DNA from: Kiloniellaceae bacterium
GTDB taxonomy: Bacteria; Pseudomonadota; Alphaproteobacteria; Kiloniellales; Kiloniellaceae
DNA length: 13,838 bases
NCBI GenBank assembly: GCA_028280915.1
Contig: JANQKX010000742.1
Coordinates: forward strand, 1 to 13,838
Reading direction: 5' to 3'
Positions 5,541-12,131 of the stretch are shown here, one piece after another. The position numbers and the translations under genes are program-made. How positions within the stretch are numbered: the first letter of the stretch is position 1; the number at the start of each line of letters is the position of its first letter. A model generated the notes under the pieces. That model ran no database searches, had not been told where the DNA came from, and saw only the letters and a program-made list of their open reading frames with translations.

Positions 5541-5629
5541 GAGGGCCTCATGACCGACGGGGCGAAGGAGCGCCGCGGCGGTTCGCCGGAAAATTTGGCG
5601 TCATTTTGTCGTCTGGGCCGATATTTCCA

Positions 5630-5657
5630 TTGCCCTTTTGCCCGGGCCGGGTATAAA
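5630..5657 (+). promoter_or_regulatory. Promoter of the tRNA-Leu pair
   Basis: TTGCCC (5630-5635), a 16-nt spacer, then TATAAA (5652-5657), 40 nt before the first mature tRNA base. The GC-rich discriminator that follows (cccgctccg) is typical of stringently controlled stable-RNA promoters. Confidence 0.6.
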
Positions 5658-5696
5658 TCCCGCTCCGTGGTGGTGGAAGCCAACCAACCGGGCAAC

Positions 5697-5783
5697 GCGG
5701 CTGTGGCGGAATCGGTAGACGCGCAGCGTTGAGGGCGCTGTGGGGGAGACCCCGTGGAGGTTCAAGTCCTCTCAGCCGCACCA
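5697..5783 (+). tRNA. tRNA-Leu (anticodon GAG)
   Basis: The acceptor arms GCGGCTG (5697-5703) and CAGCCGC (5773-5779) pair perfectly, with discriminator A and encoded CCA (5781-5783). The anticodon stem CAGCG/CGCTG closes loop TTGAGGG, giving anticodon GAG (5731-5733) for CUC/CUU. The long variable arm (tgggggagaccccg) is the class II hallmark shared by leucine tRNAs, and the T loop is TTCAAGT. Confidence 0.95.
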
Positions 5784-5828
5784 AAAACAGGGGCCTGATG
5801 TTTGGGAAGAGCTTTGCCGGGCGGTTAT

Positions 5829-5915
5829 GCGGCTGTGGCGGAATTGGTAGACGCGCTAGCTTCAGGTGCTAGTTTCCGTACGGAAGTGGAGGTTCGAGTC
5901 CTCTCAGCCGCACCA
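5829..5915 (+). tRNA. tRNA-Leu (anticodon CAG)
   Basis: It has the same acceptor stem as the preceding tRNA (GCGGCTG 5829-5835, CAGCCGC 5905-5911) with encoded CCA (5913-5915). The anticodon stem CTAGC/GCTAG closes loop TTCAGGT, anticodon CAG (5863-5865), reading CUG. It has a class II variable arm and lies 45 bases after the first tRNA, so both are probably cut from one transcript. Confidence 0.95.
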
Positions 5916-5916
5916 A

Positions 5917-5941
5917 CAGCGTTTCGCAAGGTGAAACGCTG
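5917..5941 (+). terminator. Hairpin two bases after the second tRNA
   Basis: CAGCGTTTC (5917-5925) and GAAACGCTG (5933-5941) form a perfect 9-bp stem with a 7-nt loop, directly after the tRNA CCA. No T-tract follows, so it may instead aid 3' processing. Confidence 0.5.
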
Positions 5942-5985
5942 GCCAGTATCTCCATTGGTAGCGGGGCGGCAGTCTTTTCGAAGAA

Positions 5986-6032
5986 ACGACGAGAGCCCTC
6001 CAGGTTCTCGCTTCGTCCTGTCACCTGCACCA
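5986..6032. other. Structured spacer with a tRNA-3'-end-like tail
   Basis: ACGACGAGA (5986-5994) pairs with TCTCG (6006-6010) and TCGT (6013-6016), leaving a CT bulge. The following bases 6017-6032 read CCTG-TCACCTGC-ACCA, like the 3' side of a T stem, an acceptor arm and CCA. No matching 5' acceptor is found, so this is at most a tRNA relic. Confidence 0.3.
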
Positions 6033-6067
6033 ATCATTTCAGATGTCCCATACACAAGAAATCGAGA

Positions 6068-6104
6068 CACAAGAAAACCGCTCTAACCGGCGGGTTTCCT
6101 TGTG
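6068..6104. other. Strong hairpin upstream of the TA promoter
   Basis: CACAAG-A-AAACC (6068-6079) pairs with GGTTT-C-CTTGTG (6093-6104), eleven pairs around one mismatch, with a 13-nt loop. It could insulate the TA unit from upstream transcription or mark a boundary. Confidence 0.4.
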
Positions 6105-6125
6105 CATTTGCAGGTCGGGGTGTAT

Positions 6126-6154
6126 TTGCGGGCAGGGGTTTTGTGTAGTAATAT
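6126..6154 (+). promoter_or_regulatory. Promoter of the toxin-antitoxin pair
   Basis: TTGCGG (6126-6131), an exact 17-nt spacer, then TAATAT (6149-6154), 36 bases before the antitoxin start. Both hexamers are near consensus. Confidence 0.6.
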
Positions 6155-6162
6155 GTATACAT
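6153..6162. promoter_or_regulatory. Palindromic operator overlapping the TA -10 box
   Basis: ATGTATACAT is a perfect 10-bp palindrome sharing two bases with the -10 hexamer. Ribbon-helix-helix antitoxins bind such short palindromes to autorepress. Confidence 0.5.
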
Positions 6163-6189
6163 CTGAATCAGTAAATAGATGAGAATGTC

Positions 6190-6456
6190 GTGGCAAATCG
6201 ATCAGTGATCTCTGTCCATACGAAGCCGGAGACATCAAAACGGCTTGAGCAACTGGCACAAGCGACACGGCGCTCAAAGTCATTCTTGGCGAACGAAGCG
6301 ATTGAACGATACCTCAAAGAGGAAGAGGCGTTTGTTGCCTCCGTGCATCGCGGGATCGCGGATGCTCAAGCAGGCAGAACCCATACAACGCAAGAGGCCC
6401 GTCAACGCATCAAAAATTTCGTTCAGAAGAAAGCGGGTAGTGCTGATACTTCATGA
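6190..6456 (+). CDS. Ribbon-helix-helix antitoxin
   Basis: An 88-residue antitoxin of the CopG/ParD-like ribbon-helix-helix group. Residues 5-11 (SVISVHT) form the DNA-reading beta strand, 13-27 helix A (PETSKRLEQLAQATR), and 30-45 helix B (KSFLANEAIERYLKEE). The C-terminal half (46-88) is the usual flexible toxin-wrapping tail. It starts at GTG 6190 with GAGA 5 nt upstream. Its stop overlaps the toxin ATG by four bases, so translation is coupled and antitoxin is made first. It should repress its own promoter through the palindrome at 6153-6162. Base composition is clearly less GC-rich than flanking housekeeping genes, consistent with horizontal acquisition beside the tRNA genes. Confidence 0.9.
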   Translation: MANRSVISVHTKPETSKRLEQLAQATRRSKSFLANEAIERYLKEEEAFVASVHRGIADAQAGRTHTTQEARQRIKNFVQKKAGSADTS

Positions 6457-6737
6457 GAATTGTCTGGACGGATGAGGCGCTCACTGAAATTGAAGGTATT
6501 ATCGGTCACATTGCTGTCGATGATCCAACCGCCGCGCTCGACATAGCGGCACGTATATTCGACGCTGTGGAAGACATATTGCCGGACACGCCACAGATCG
6601 GTCGTCCTGGAAGGGTTGACGGCACACGAGAACTTGTCGTGCACGCCTCATACATTGTTGCTTATCAAGTATCTGAACAGACTATTGAAATTCTCACGGT
6701 TCGTCATGCTGCACGACGATGGCCCGAGGCGTTTTGA
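6453..6737 (+). CDS. ParE/RelE-family toxin
   Basis: A 94-residue toxin of the RelE/ParE superfamily, full length for the family. It opens with a strand (MRIVWTDEAL), then two helices (residues 8-45) and the C-terminal sheet pattern GRPGRVDGTRELVV (50-63), YIVAYQV (67-73) and IEILTVRHAARRWPEAF (78-94), the HAARRWP ending being characteristic of ParE-like members. These either poison DNA gyrase (ParE) or cleave ribosome-bound mRNA (RelE). The end of the protein resembles ParE more, but the target cannot be settled by sequence alone. It overlaps the antitoxin by four bases. No downstream partner gene follows for 370 bases. Confidence 0.9.
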   Translation: MRIVWTDEALTEIEGIIGHIAVDDPTAALDIAARIFDAVEDILPDTPQIGRPGRVDGTRELVVHASYIVAYQVSEQTIEILTVRHAARRWPEAF

Positions 6738-7108
6738 TTTCAGTTAATACCCATGGTCCATTTGTTTCACCGCAACCGGGAACGCCTCAGAGATCACGGC
6801 ATCAGTAAGTGCTTGCGCATCTTGCAATTAGGGACTGCTTCGAGAAGTGGGACGGCATTGGCCGCCAAAAAAGGCGCCTTCGGGGGATTACTTTGGTGGC
6901 CCAGCCGGGCCCAGCGTTGCCGGCGCCAACACCTAAAACAAGCCAAATCAGAGATTACCAAGACCTGGCGCCGGGCCTCCATTCCCTTTGAACCCTGGCG
7001 GAAGGCTGTTATCTTCCCATATAAAGAGCGCATAATTTTGGGGTCTGCCCGGTTACGGGCGGAGATCTCCAAATAAAACAAAGAGCGAATGGACGGACGG
7101 GCGAGAGT
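6738..7108. other. Non-coding spacer after the TA pair
   Basis: Frames here lack codon-like composition and I see no gene. Structure noted: the palindrome AAGGCGCCTT near 6875, a direct repeat GGCCCAGC-cg-GGCCCAGC near 6899-6916, and GC-rich self-complementary DNA up to about 6935. Transcription signals for the gene at 7109 must lie near its end (an AT-rich CATATAA occurs near 7018), but no clean -35/-10 pair is visible. Confidence 0.5.
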
Positions 7109-8677
7109 ATGGCAAAGCCGAAAGGCAAAATGAGTGGCAACCCTGGTGTCGGTAAGGGCGGAAAGGCGCCGAAGCCCCGCTTTTCGGTGCGTTTCCGCAA
7201 CTACTTTTTGGCCGGCGTCATCGTCACCGCGCCCATCGCCATCACCTTTTGGCTGGCCTTTAAGGTGCTCGGCATCATCGACAACAAGATCACGCCGCTT
7301 ATTCCCCAAAAGTGGAACCCGGAAAGCTACCTGCCCTTCGGTGTGCCGGGGCTTGGCCTGATCGTCGTTATCTTGTTTTTGATTTTTATCGGTTTTTTGA
7401 CAGCTGGTTACGTGGGGCGGCTGTGGATCAAGGTGAGCGAGCGCATCGTCGCGCGCCTGCCGGTCATCCGCTCCATCTACAGCTGGACCAAGCAGGTCTT
7501 CGAGACCGTGCTGTCCCAGCAATCCACCGCTTTTCGCGAGGTGGTCTTGGTGGAATACCCCTGCCGAGGCTCCTGGGCCGTGGGCTTCGTCACGGGCCGC
7601 ACCGAAGGGGAAGTCCAGGACCTCACCACGGAAAACGTCATCAACGTTTTCGTGCCGGCCACGCCCAATCCGACCACCGGGTTTTTGCTCTTCATTCCGG
7701 AACGGGACGTTCACCATCTGGACATGTCCGTGGAGGAAGGCATCAAGCTCGTCATCTCCGGCGGCATCGTCAAGCCGCCGGAACGGGAGACGGAAGAGCA
7801 GCGGCCGTGGCACGAAGTGACCGCCACGGAAACGGCGCAAAAGCGGGCGTCCGATTTTCAAGAGAAAATCGTCATCAAGTCCGATTCCAAAAAAGAATCC
7901 CGGCACACGAAGCTGGAATTCATGGCCCGGATTCGCAACTACCTGTTCACCGGCACCCTGGTGGTGGCGCCCATTTCCATCACCTTATGGCTGGCGTGGG
8001 AGTTTATTTCCCTGGTGGACCGCAATGTCACACCGCTGATCCCCGTGCGCTGGAATCCCGAGACCTATCTGCCCTTTGGCCTGCCGGGCCTTGGCATGGT
8101 GGTCGCCGTCCTGTTGCTGAGCCTGATTGGGTTCTTCGCCGCCGGTATCCTGGGCCGCACGCTGATCCGCATGAGCGAGAAAATGCTCGACCGCTTGCCG
8201 GTCATTCGCGGGGTTTACAGCGCGGTCAAACAGATCATCGAGACCGTGTTCAAAAATCAGTCCCAAGCCTTTCGCGAGGTGGTGCTGATCCAATACCCGC
8301 GCCAGGATTCCTGGGCCATCGGTTTCATCACCGGGGCGACGGCCGAACACATTCAGGAAAAGACCCCGGCCCAGTCCCTCAATATCTTTTTGCCCACGAC
8401 CCCTAACCCGACCTCGGGCTTTTTGTTGTTCATTCCCCGCTCGGAGGTGCGTTCCTTGAGCATGACGGTGGAAGAAGGCCTGAAGATGGTGGTCTCCGGC
8501 GGCATCGTCACGCCGGAATCCACGGCCGCGCAGGAAGCCATCGAAGAAGCCGAGCAGGGGCGGGGGGAAAGCCCTGCTCAGGGCCCGGCTCAAGGCCAGA
8601 TTCCTGGCCCTTCACAAGCGCCCGCCCTTAAAGGACCGGACAGTTATCCACCGGCTGCCCAGAAAGAGTCGGCCTAG
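7109..8677 (+). CDS. Membrane protein with two tandem DUF502 modules
   Basis: A 522-residue inner-membrane protein made of two copies of the DUF502 family, normally a single-copy protein of about 200-240 residues. Copy 1 spans about 26-220 and copy 2 about 272-468, at a constant offset of 246 residues, and they align without gaps at roughly 55 percent identity by eye. Each copy has two membrane helices (about 34-56 and 79-101; 280-301 and 324-347), the motif WNPE-YLPFG-PGLG, an RLPVIR--Y segment, AFREVVL-YP, and TPNPT-GFLLFIP, then an ISGGIV-like end. A charged linker (221-271) joins them, and a Gln/Pro/Ala-rich tail (480-522) follows. Function is unknown. The gene converges on recG, a common alphaproteobacterial neighbour. 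The ATG is the first in frame, with a weak GAGAG ribosome site. Confidence 0.9.
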   Translation: MAKPKGKMSGNPGVGKGGKAPKPRFSVRFRNYFLAGVIVTAPIAITFWLAFKVLGIIDNKITPLIPQKWNPESYLPFGVPGLGLIVVILFLIFIGFLTAGYVGRLWIKVSERIVARLPVIRSIYSWTKQVFETVLSQQSTAFREVVLVEYPCRGSWAVGFVTGRTEGEVQDLTTENVINVFVPATPNPTTGFLLFIPERDVHHLDMSVEEGIKLVISGGIVKPPERETEEQRPWHEVTATETAQKRASDFQEKIVIKSDSKKESRHTKLEFMARIRNYLFTGTLVVAPISITLWLAWEFISLVDRNVTPLIPVRWNPETYLPFGLPGLGMVVAVLLLSLIGFFAAGILGRTLIRMSEKMLDRLPVIRGVYSAVKQIIETVFKNQSQAFREVVLIQYPRQDSWAIGFITGATAEHIQEKTPAQSLNIFLPTTPNPTSGFLLFIPRSEVRSLSMTVEEGLKMVVSGGIVTPESTAAQEAIEEAEQGRGESPAQGPAQGQIPGPSQAPALKGPDSYPPAAQKESA

Positions 8678-8700
8678 CGGTCAGCCAGCTCTTTAGGCCG
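8670..8700. terminator. Hairpin at the DUF502 / recG convergence
   Basis: CGGCCTA (8670-8676) and TAGGCCG (8694-8700) form a 7-bp stem with a 17-nt loop spanning the TAG stop of the DUF502 gene. It is followed by GTTTGACCTT, only partly T-rich. GGTCA/TGACC arms (8679-8683, 8704-8708) offer an alternative fold. Confidence 0.4.
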
Positions 8701-8718
8701 GTTTGACCTTAAGGCCCG

Positions 8719-10800
8719 TTAGCCTGAGCTCAAAAACTTCACCGCCGCGTCCCGTTCAAAAAGATAGAGCAAGACCCGCAGGGCGGCGCCCCGGGCGTCC
8801 TTCAGGTCCGGGTCCCGTTCCATGATCAGCCGTGCGTCGTCCCGCGCTGCGGCCAAGAGCTCGCCATGGATCGCCAGGTCGGCCAAGCGAAACTGGGGCA
8901 GGCCGCTTTGCCGGGTCCCCAGCAGTTCGCCGGCGCCGCGCAGCTTCAGATCCTCCTCGGCGATTTCAAAACCATCGTCGCTGCGCCGCATCACCTCCAG
9001 CCGAGCCCGGGCGGTTTCGCCTAAGGGCGGCTGATAGAGCAACAGGCAGGTGGCCGGGTCCCGGCCCCGTCCGATACGGCCGCGCAGCTGGTGGAGCTGG
9101 GCCAGGCCGAAGCGCTCGGCATGCTCGATCACCATGACCCGGGCGAGGGGCACGTCGACGCCCACTTCCACCACCGTCGTAGACACCAAAAGGTCCACGT
9201 CGCCCGTTGCGAAGCGGGCCATGATCTGATCCTTGTCGGGGCCTTTCATGCGTCCGTGAATCAGCCCCACCTTGGCACCGAACTGGGCTTCCAGCTCCCG
9301 GGCCCGCTCTTCCGCCGCGGCCAGGTCCACCACTTCGGACTCCGCCACCAGGGGGCAGACCCAAAAGACCTTGTGCCCCTGCTCCAGGGAGCGGCCCACC
9401 GCCGCGACCACATCCGGCAGGCGGGCCAGGGGCAGGGCCCGGGTATCCACCGGCTGGCGCCCGGGCGGCTTTTCCCTCAGCCGGGAGGTTTCCATATCCC
9501 CATAGGCGGTGAGCATCAGGGTGCGGGGGATCGGCGTGGCGGTCATGACCAGCACATCGGCCGCCCGTCCCTTGGCGGTCAGGTCCAAGCGCTGGTGCAC
9601 CCCGAAGCGGTGCTGCTCGTCGATCACCGCCAAGGACAGGTCGCGAAAGGCCACGTCCTTTTGAAACAGCGCGTGCGTACCGAGCGCCAAGGCGCTCTCC
9701 CCACTTTGCAGGCGCGCCAGTTTTTCCGCCCGGGCCGCCCCCTTGTCCCGGCCGGTCAAGACCTCCATGGAAAGACCGATAGGCTCGAGCAGGGGGGTGA
9801 TGGTCTTGGCGTGCTGCTGAACCAGGATCTCCGTCGGCGCCATGAGGGCGGCCTGCCCGCCGGCCTCCACCGCCGCCAGCATGGCCATCAGGGCCACCAC
9901 GGTCTTACCGCTGCCCACGTCCCCTTGCAGCAGGCGCAGCATACGGCTGTCGCTGGCCATATCCTCGGTGATTTCGGCAACAGCCTGTTCCTGCGCCCCG
10001 GTCAGGGAAAAGGGCAGGGCGGCCCGCACGGCCCGGCGTAGCTGCCCGTCGCCCCGCTGGGAACGGCCTTGGCGCTTGGCTTGATGACGGCGGACCAGCA
10101 TGAGCGCCAGCTGATTGGCCAGCAGCTCGTCGAAGGCCAAGCGGCCGCGGGCCGGGTTTTCCGGCGCCAGATCACCCTCGTCCATGGGGGCATGAGCCGC
10201 CCGCAGGGCCGTCGCCCAGGCCGGCCAGCCTTGCTTGGCCAAGTAGGGGCCGTCCAGCCATTCCGGCAACTCGGGGGCCAAAGCCACGGCCGCCGCCGCG
10301 GCCTTGACCACCACGTTGTGGCTCAGGCCGGCGGTTAGGGGATAGACCGGCTCCACCCGCTCGATCTCATCGCGGTTCGCCTCTGTACCGATGCGGTCCG
10401 GGTGGGTCATCTGCAATCCGCCGGCAAAGACCTCCACCTTGCCGCTGACCAGGCGCTGGGCGCCGGGCGGCAGGATTCGCGTCAGGTAGTCGGGCTTGGC
10501 GTGGAAAAACACCAGCTCGATCTCACCCGTGTCGTCCTGGCAATAGATCCGATAGGGCTGCCGACGGGTCGGTGGGGCTTGGTGTTCGCCCACCGTAAGG
10601 GTCAGCGTCGCCACCCGGCCCGGCTGGGCCACTGCCAGTTTGGGGGCATAACGGCGGTCGATGATCCCGCTGGGCAGATGCCAGCACAGATCCACCACCC
10701 GGGGGCCGGCCAGGCTCTCGAACAGCTTGCCCAAGCGCGGCCCAATGCCGGGCAACTTGGTGATCTCGGTAAAAAGGGGATTGAGGCTATCGGGTCGCAA
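8719..10800 (-). CDS. recG: ATP-dependent DNA helicase RecG
   Basis: RecG is the double-stranded translocase that regresses stalled forks and migrates branched DNA. The 693 residues match the usual length. An N-terminal wedge/OB region (about 1-230) recognises the fork. The helicase core shows Walker A GSGKT (296-300), APTEILVQQH near 320, the DEQH box (394-397), VMTATP (418-423), the STTVVEVGVDVP segment near 540, and QLRGRIGRG (571-579). It starts with TTG 10800: an in-frame TAA lies at 10816-10818, no ATG precedes the conserved RP-xxLNPLF opening, and AGGAAG (10811-10816) is a ribosome site about 10 nt away. The DUF1028 gene lies upstream on the same strand but is separated by a terminator-like hairpin. 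Confidence 0.98.
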   Translation of the reverse strand: MRPDSLNPLFTEITKLPGIGPRLGKLFESLAGPRVVDLCWHLPSGIIDRRYAPKLAVAQPGRVATLTLTVGEHQAPPTRRQPYRIYCQDDTGEIELVFFHAKPDYLTRILPPGAQRLVSGKVEVFAGGLQMTHPDRIGTEANRDEIERVEPVYPLTAGLSHNVVVKAAAAAVALAPELPEWLDGPYLAKQGWPAWATALRAAHAPMDEGDLAPENPARGRLAFDELLANQLALMLVRRHQAKRQGRSQRGDGQLRRAVRAALPFSLTGAQEQAVAEITEDMASDSRMLRLLQGDVGSGKTVVALMAMLAAVEAGGQAALMAPTEILVQQHAKTITPLLEPIGLSMEVLTGRDKGAARAEKLARLQSGESALALGTHALFQKDVAFRDLSLAVIDEQHRFGVHQRLDLTAKGRAADVLVMTATPIPRTLMLTAYGDMETSRLREKPPGRQPVDTRALPLARLPDVVAAVGRSLEQGHKVFWVCPLVAESEVVDLAAAEERARELEAQFGAKVGLIHGRMKGPDKDQIMARFATGDVDLLVSTTVVEVGVDVPLARVMVIEHAERFGLAQLHQLRGRIGRGRDPATCLLLYQPPLGETARARLEVMRRSDDGFEIAEEDLKLRGAGELLGTRQSGLPQFRLADLAIHGELLAAARDDARLIMERDPDLKDARGAALRVLLYLFERDAAVKFLSSG

Positions 10801-10810
10801 TCGCCGGACG

Positions 10811-10816
10811 CTTCCT
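10811..10816 (-). promoter_or_regulatory. Shine-Dalgarno overlapping an in-frame stop before recG
   Basis: On the minus strand AGGAAG shares its first base with an in-frame TAA and lies 10 nt before the TTG start. The stop rules out any further N-terminal extension. Confidence 0.6.
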
Positions 10817-10866
10817 TAAGGGTATGGCTCATTTCATTATGGCCGGTTTTTAGGAGCGGCGAAACA

Positions 10867-10885
10867 GGCGGTCAAGCTGACCGCC
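10867..10885 (-). terminator. Hairpin between the DUF1028 gene and recG
   Basis: GGCGGTCA (10867-10874) and TGACCGCC (10878-10885) form a perfect 8-bp stem with a 3-nt loop, 10 bases after the DUF1028 stop. On the minus strand it is followed by TGTTTCG, so it is a plausible weak intrinsic terminator. Confidence 0.55.
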
Positions 10886-10894
10886 AAGGGACCC

Positions 10895-11620
10895 TCAAGG
10901 CTGCGTTTTCCGGTCGTATTCCTCGCGCAGCAGATCCACCGGATTGGCGCCGCCATAGTATTGCATGGGCACGGAAATGCGCAGCATCGGCGCTTCGAGA
11001 GTGTCTTTGGGCCCGACGACGATGAGGTAGGCCGATATGGCGGTTTGCCTGCCGCAGCGGCGATCCCCGCCCGCGGCCGCTCCGGCCTCCAGGGCGCGCA
11101 AGAGTCGGTCACTTAAGGCCAAAGCCGGGTCCCGGGCGGCGGCCTGAAAGGCCGCGAGGGCGGCGGTCAGCACTTCTTCGCCGGCTAAAATGTTGCCTTG
11201 AACCGAGACCCCGTCGCCTTGTAGGTCGCCGTTATAAGAAACGGTATTGCCGCCGGTGTAGCCGGCCGCGTTTCTGTCAAAGCCCAGGGCGGCGATGCCG
11301 TGTTGTTGATTGGCATGGGTCGGATCAAAGGCTGGATCGGTGATGGCCGCGATGATCTCTTCCGGACTCTTTTTCTGCTGAAGCAAAAGTTCGCCTCTGT
11401 GCCGGGCCGCTTTGTTCGAGGCGGCTTGGGTCACGATGATGCCCTTGCCCGGCACCGGACCCAGGATGGCCGAAGCCCAGGGGGTGCAGGTCGCACTGGC
11501 GCCGCCGACCTGGCCAGTGGCTTCGTCGACAGCCACGATGGACCAGGTGGCTCTGACCGGCGAAGGATCGAGGAGAGCCAACAAAAAGGACAAACCGCAA
11601 AGCAGTTTGGCGAAAAACAT
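10895..11620 (-). CDS. Exported DUF1028 protein (Ntn-hydrolase-like)
   Basis: A 241-residue member of the DUF1028 family, placed in the N-terminal-nucleophile hydrolase superfamily. ATG 11620 gives a Sec signal peptide (FFAKLLCGLSFLLALL, then cleavage after PVRA at 24). The mature protein then begins T25-W-S-I-V, the family's own opening strand, so cleavage would expose a threonine. Family landmarks follow: ATGQVGGASAT near 33-43, KGIIVTQA-SN near 60-70, YTGGNTVSYNGDLQGDGVSVQGNILAG around 121-147, and a C-terminal strand with LLREEYDR. An earlier in-frame start (11707) would add residues that read like non-coding DNA. Substrate and role are unknown. It is divergent from sdhE (214 bp between starts) and upstream of recG on the same strand. 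Confidence 0.85.
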   Translation of the reverse strand: MFFAKLLCGLSFLLALLDPSPVRATWSIVAVDEATGQVGGASATCTPWASAILGPVPGKGIIVTQAASNKAARHRGELLLQQKKSPEEIIAAITDPAFDPTHANQQHGIAALGFDRNAAGYTGGNTVSYNGDLQGDGVSVQGNILAGEEVLTAALAAFQAAARDPALALSDRLLRALEAGAAAGGDRRCGRQTAISAYLIVVGPKDTLEAPMLRISVPMQYYGGANPVDLLREEYDRKTQP

Positions 11621-11834
11621 TCGATCGATCTCACAAGATTGGCGCGTGTCCTTTGGCTTATCACGACTATGGCGTCGGGTGGTCGACAAAACGGCCATGC
11701 CCGCCATTCAATCGCCCGGAAGCAACGCTCGGGTCTGGACAACCGGGCTGGCAAATGGCATCACCTGCTCGCGCGTTGGCGGGTCCCAGAAATAGCCCTG
11801 CCATGGTAGAGTTTGGATCCGGGTTCCCAGCAAC

Positions 11835-12131
11835 ATGCCGCAAGATCACAGCGAGTCTGAATTGGAAATCCGGCGCAAGCGTCTGCGGTTTCGCGCCTGG
11901 CATCGGGGCACCCAGGAACTGGATTTGATCATGGGGCCCTTCGCCGACCGGTTTTTGGCCGGCTTCGACGCCGGGGAATTGGACCAGTTCGAAAGCTTGC
12001 TGCAGCTGCCCGATCCGATGGTTTACGATTGGGTGGCGGGCCGAAGCCAGCCGCCGTGCGAACTCGAAAGCCCCGTGCTTCGCCAGCTGTTCACCTATGT
12101 CAAAGAGCGCCACCGCCATGATGCCGGCTAA
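11835..12131 (+). CDS. sdhE: FAD assembly factor SdhE
   Basis: A 98-residue small helical protein that promotes covalent flavin attachment to the succinate dehydrogenase flavoprotein subunit SdhA in the cytoplasm. It belongs to the DUF339/SdhE family. The signature RGTQE (24-28), the RGxxE motif needed for flavinylation, is followed by LDLIMGPFADRFL, then FESLLQLPDPMVYDWVAGR (52-70), the usual 'LL..PD..ly.Wl.g' segment. It uses ATG 11835 without a strong ribosome site. Its 3' end overlaps the mfd start by 14 bases in another frame, so mfd is probably coupled to it. Adjacency of sdhE with recG and mfd is a familiar alphaproteobacterial arrangement. Confidence 0.92.
   Translation: MPQDHSESELEIRRKRLRFRAWHRGTQELDLIMGPFADRFLAGFDAGELDQFESLLQLPDPMVYDWVAGRSQPPCELESPVLRQLFTYVKERHRHDAG

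Noticed and set aside
5942..6032. A third tRNA gene after the tRNA-Leu pair
   Set aside because: The 3' end looks tRNA-like, but no 5' acceptor strand pairs with CACCTGC and the T loop is interrupted, so it is kept only as a possible relic.
5548..6070. Minus-strand frames translating to AERTRTSTSVRKLAPEAS-type peptides over the tRNA genes
   Set aside because: A well-known artefact: antisense translation of leucine tRNA genes gives this kind of peptide. Both tRNAs fold perfectly.
6870..6940. Riboswitch or terminator in the GC-rich palindromic DNA before the DUF502 gene
   Set aside because: Self-complementary GGCGCC blocks occur, but I could not build a consistent stem-loop or match a known riboswitch pattern.
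6794..7906. A 370-codon open frame on the minus strand across the DUF502 gene and its upstream region
   Set aside because: Antisense to a clear coding sequence; composition rich in His, Gly, Arg and Asp is typical of a GC-rich shadow frame, with no recognisable domain.
7312..8406. A 364-codon plus-strand frame inside the DUF502 gene
   Set aside because: Another frame of a well-supported membrane protein; Arg/Gly/His-rich translation with no domain.
9091..10041. A 316-codon plus-strand frame opposite recG
   Set aside because: Shadow of recG, which carries all helicase motifs on the other strand.
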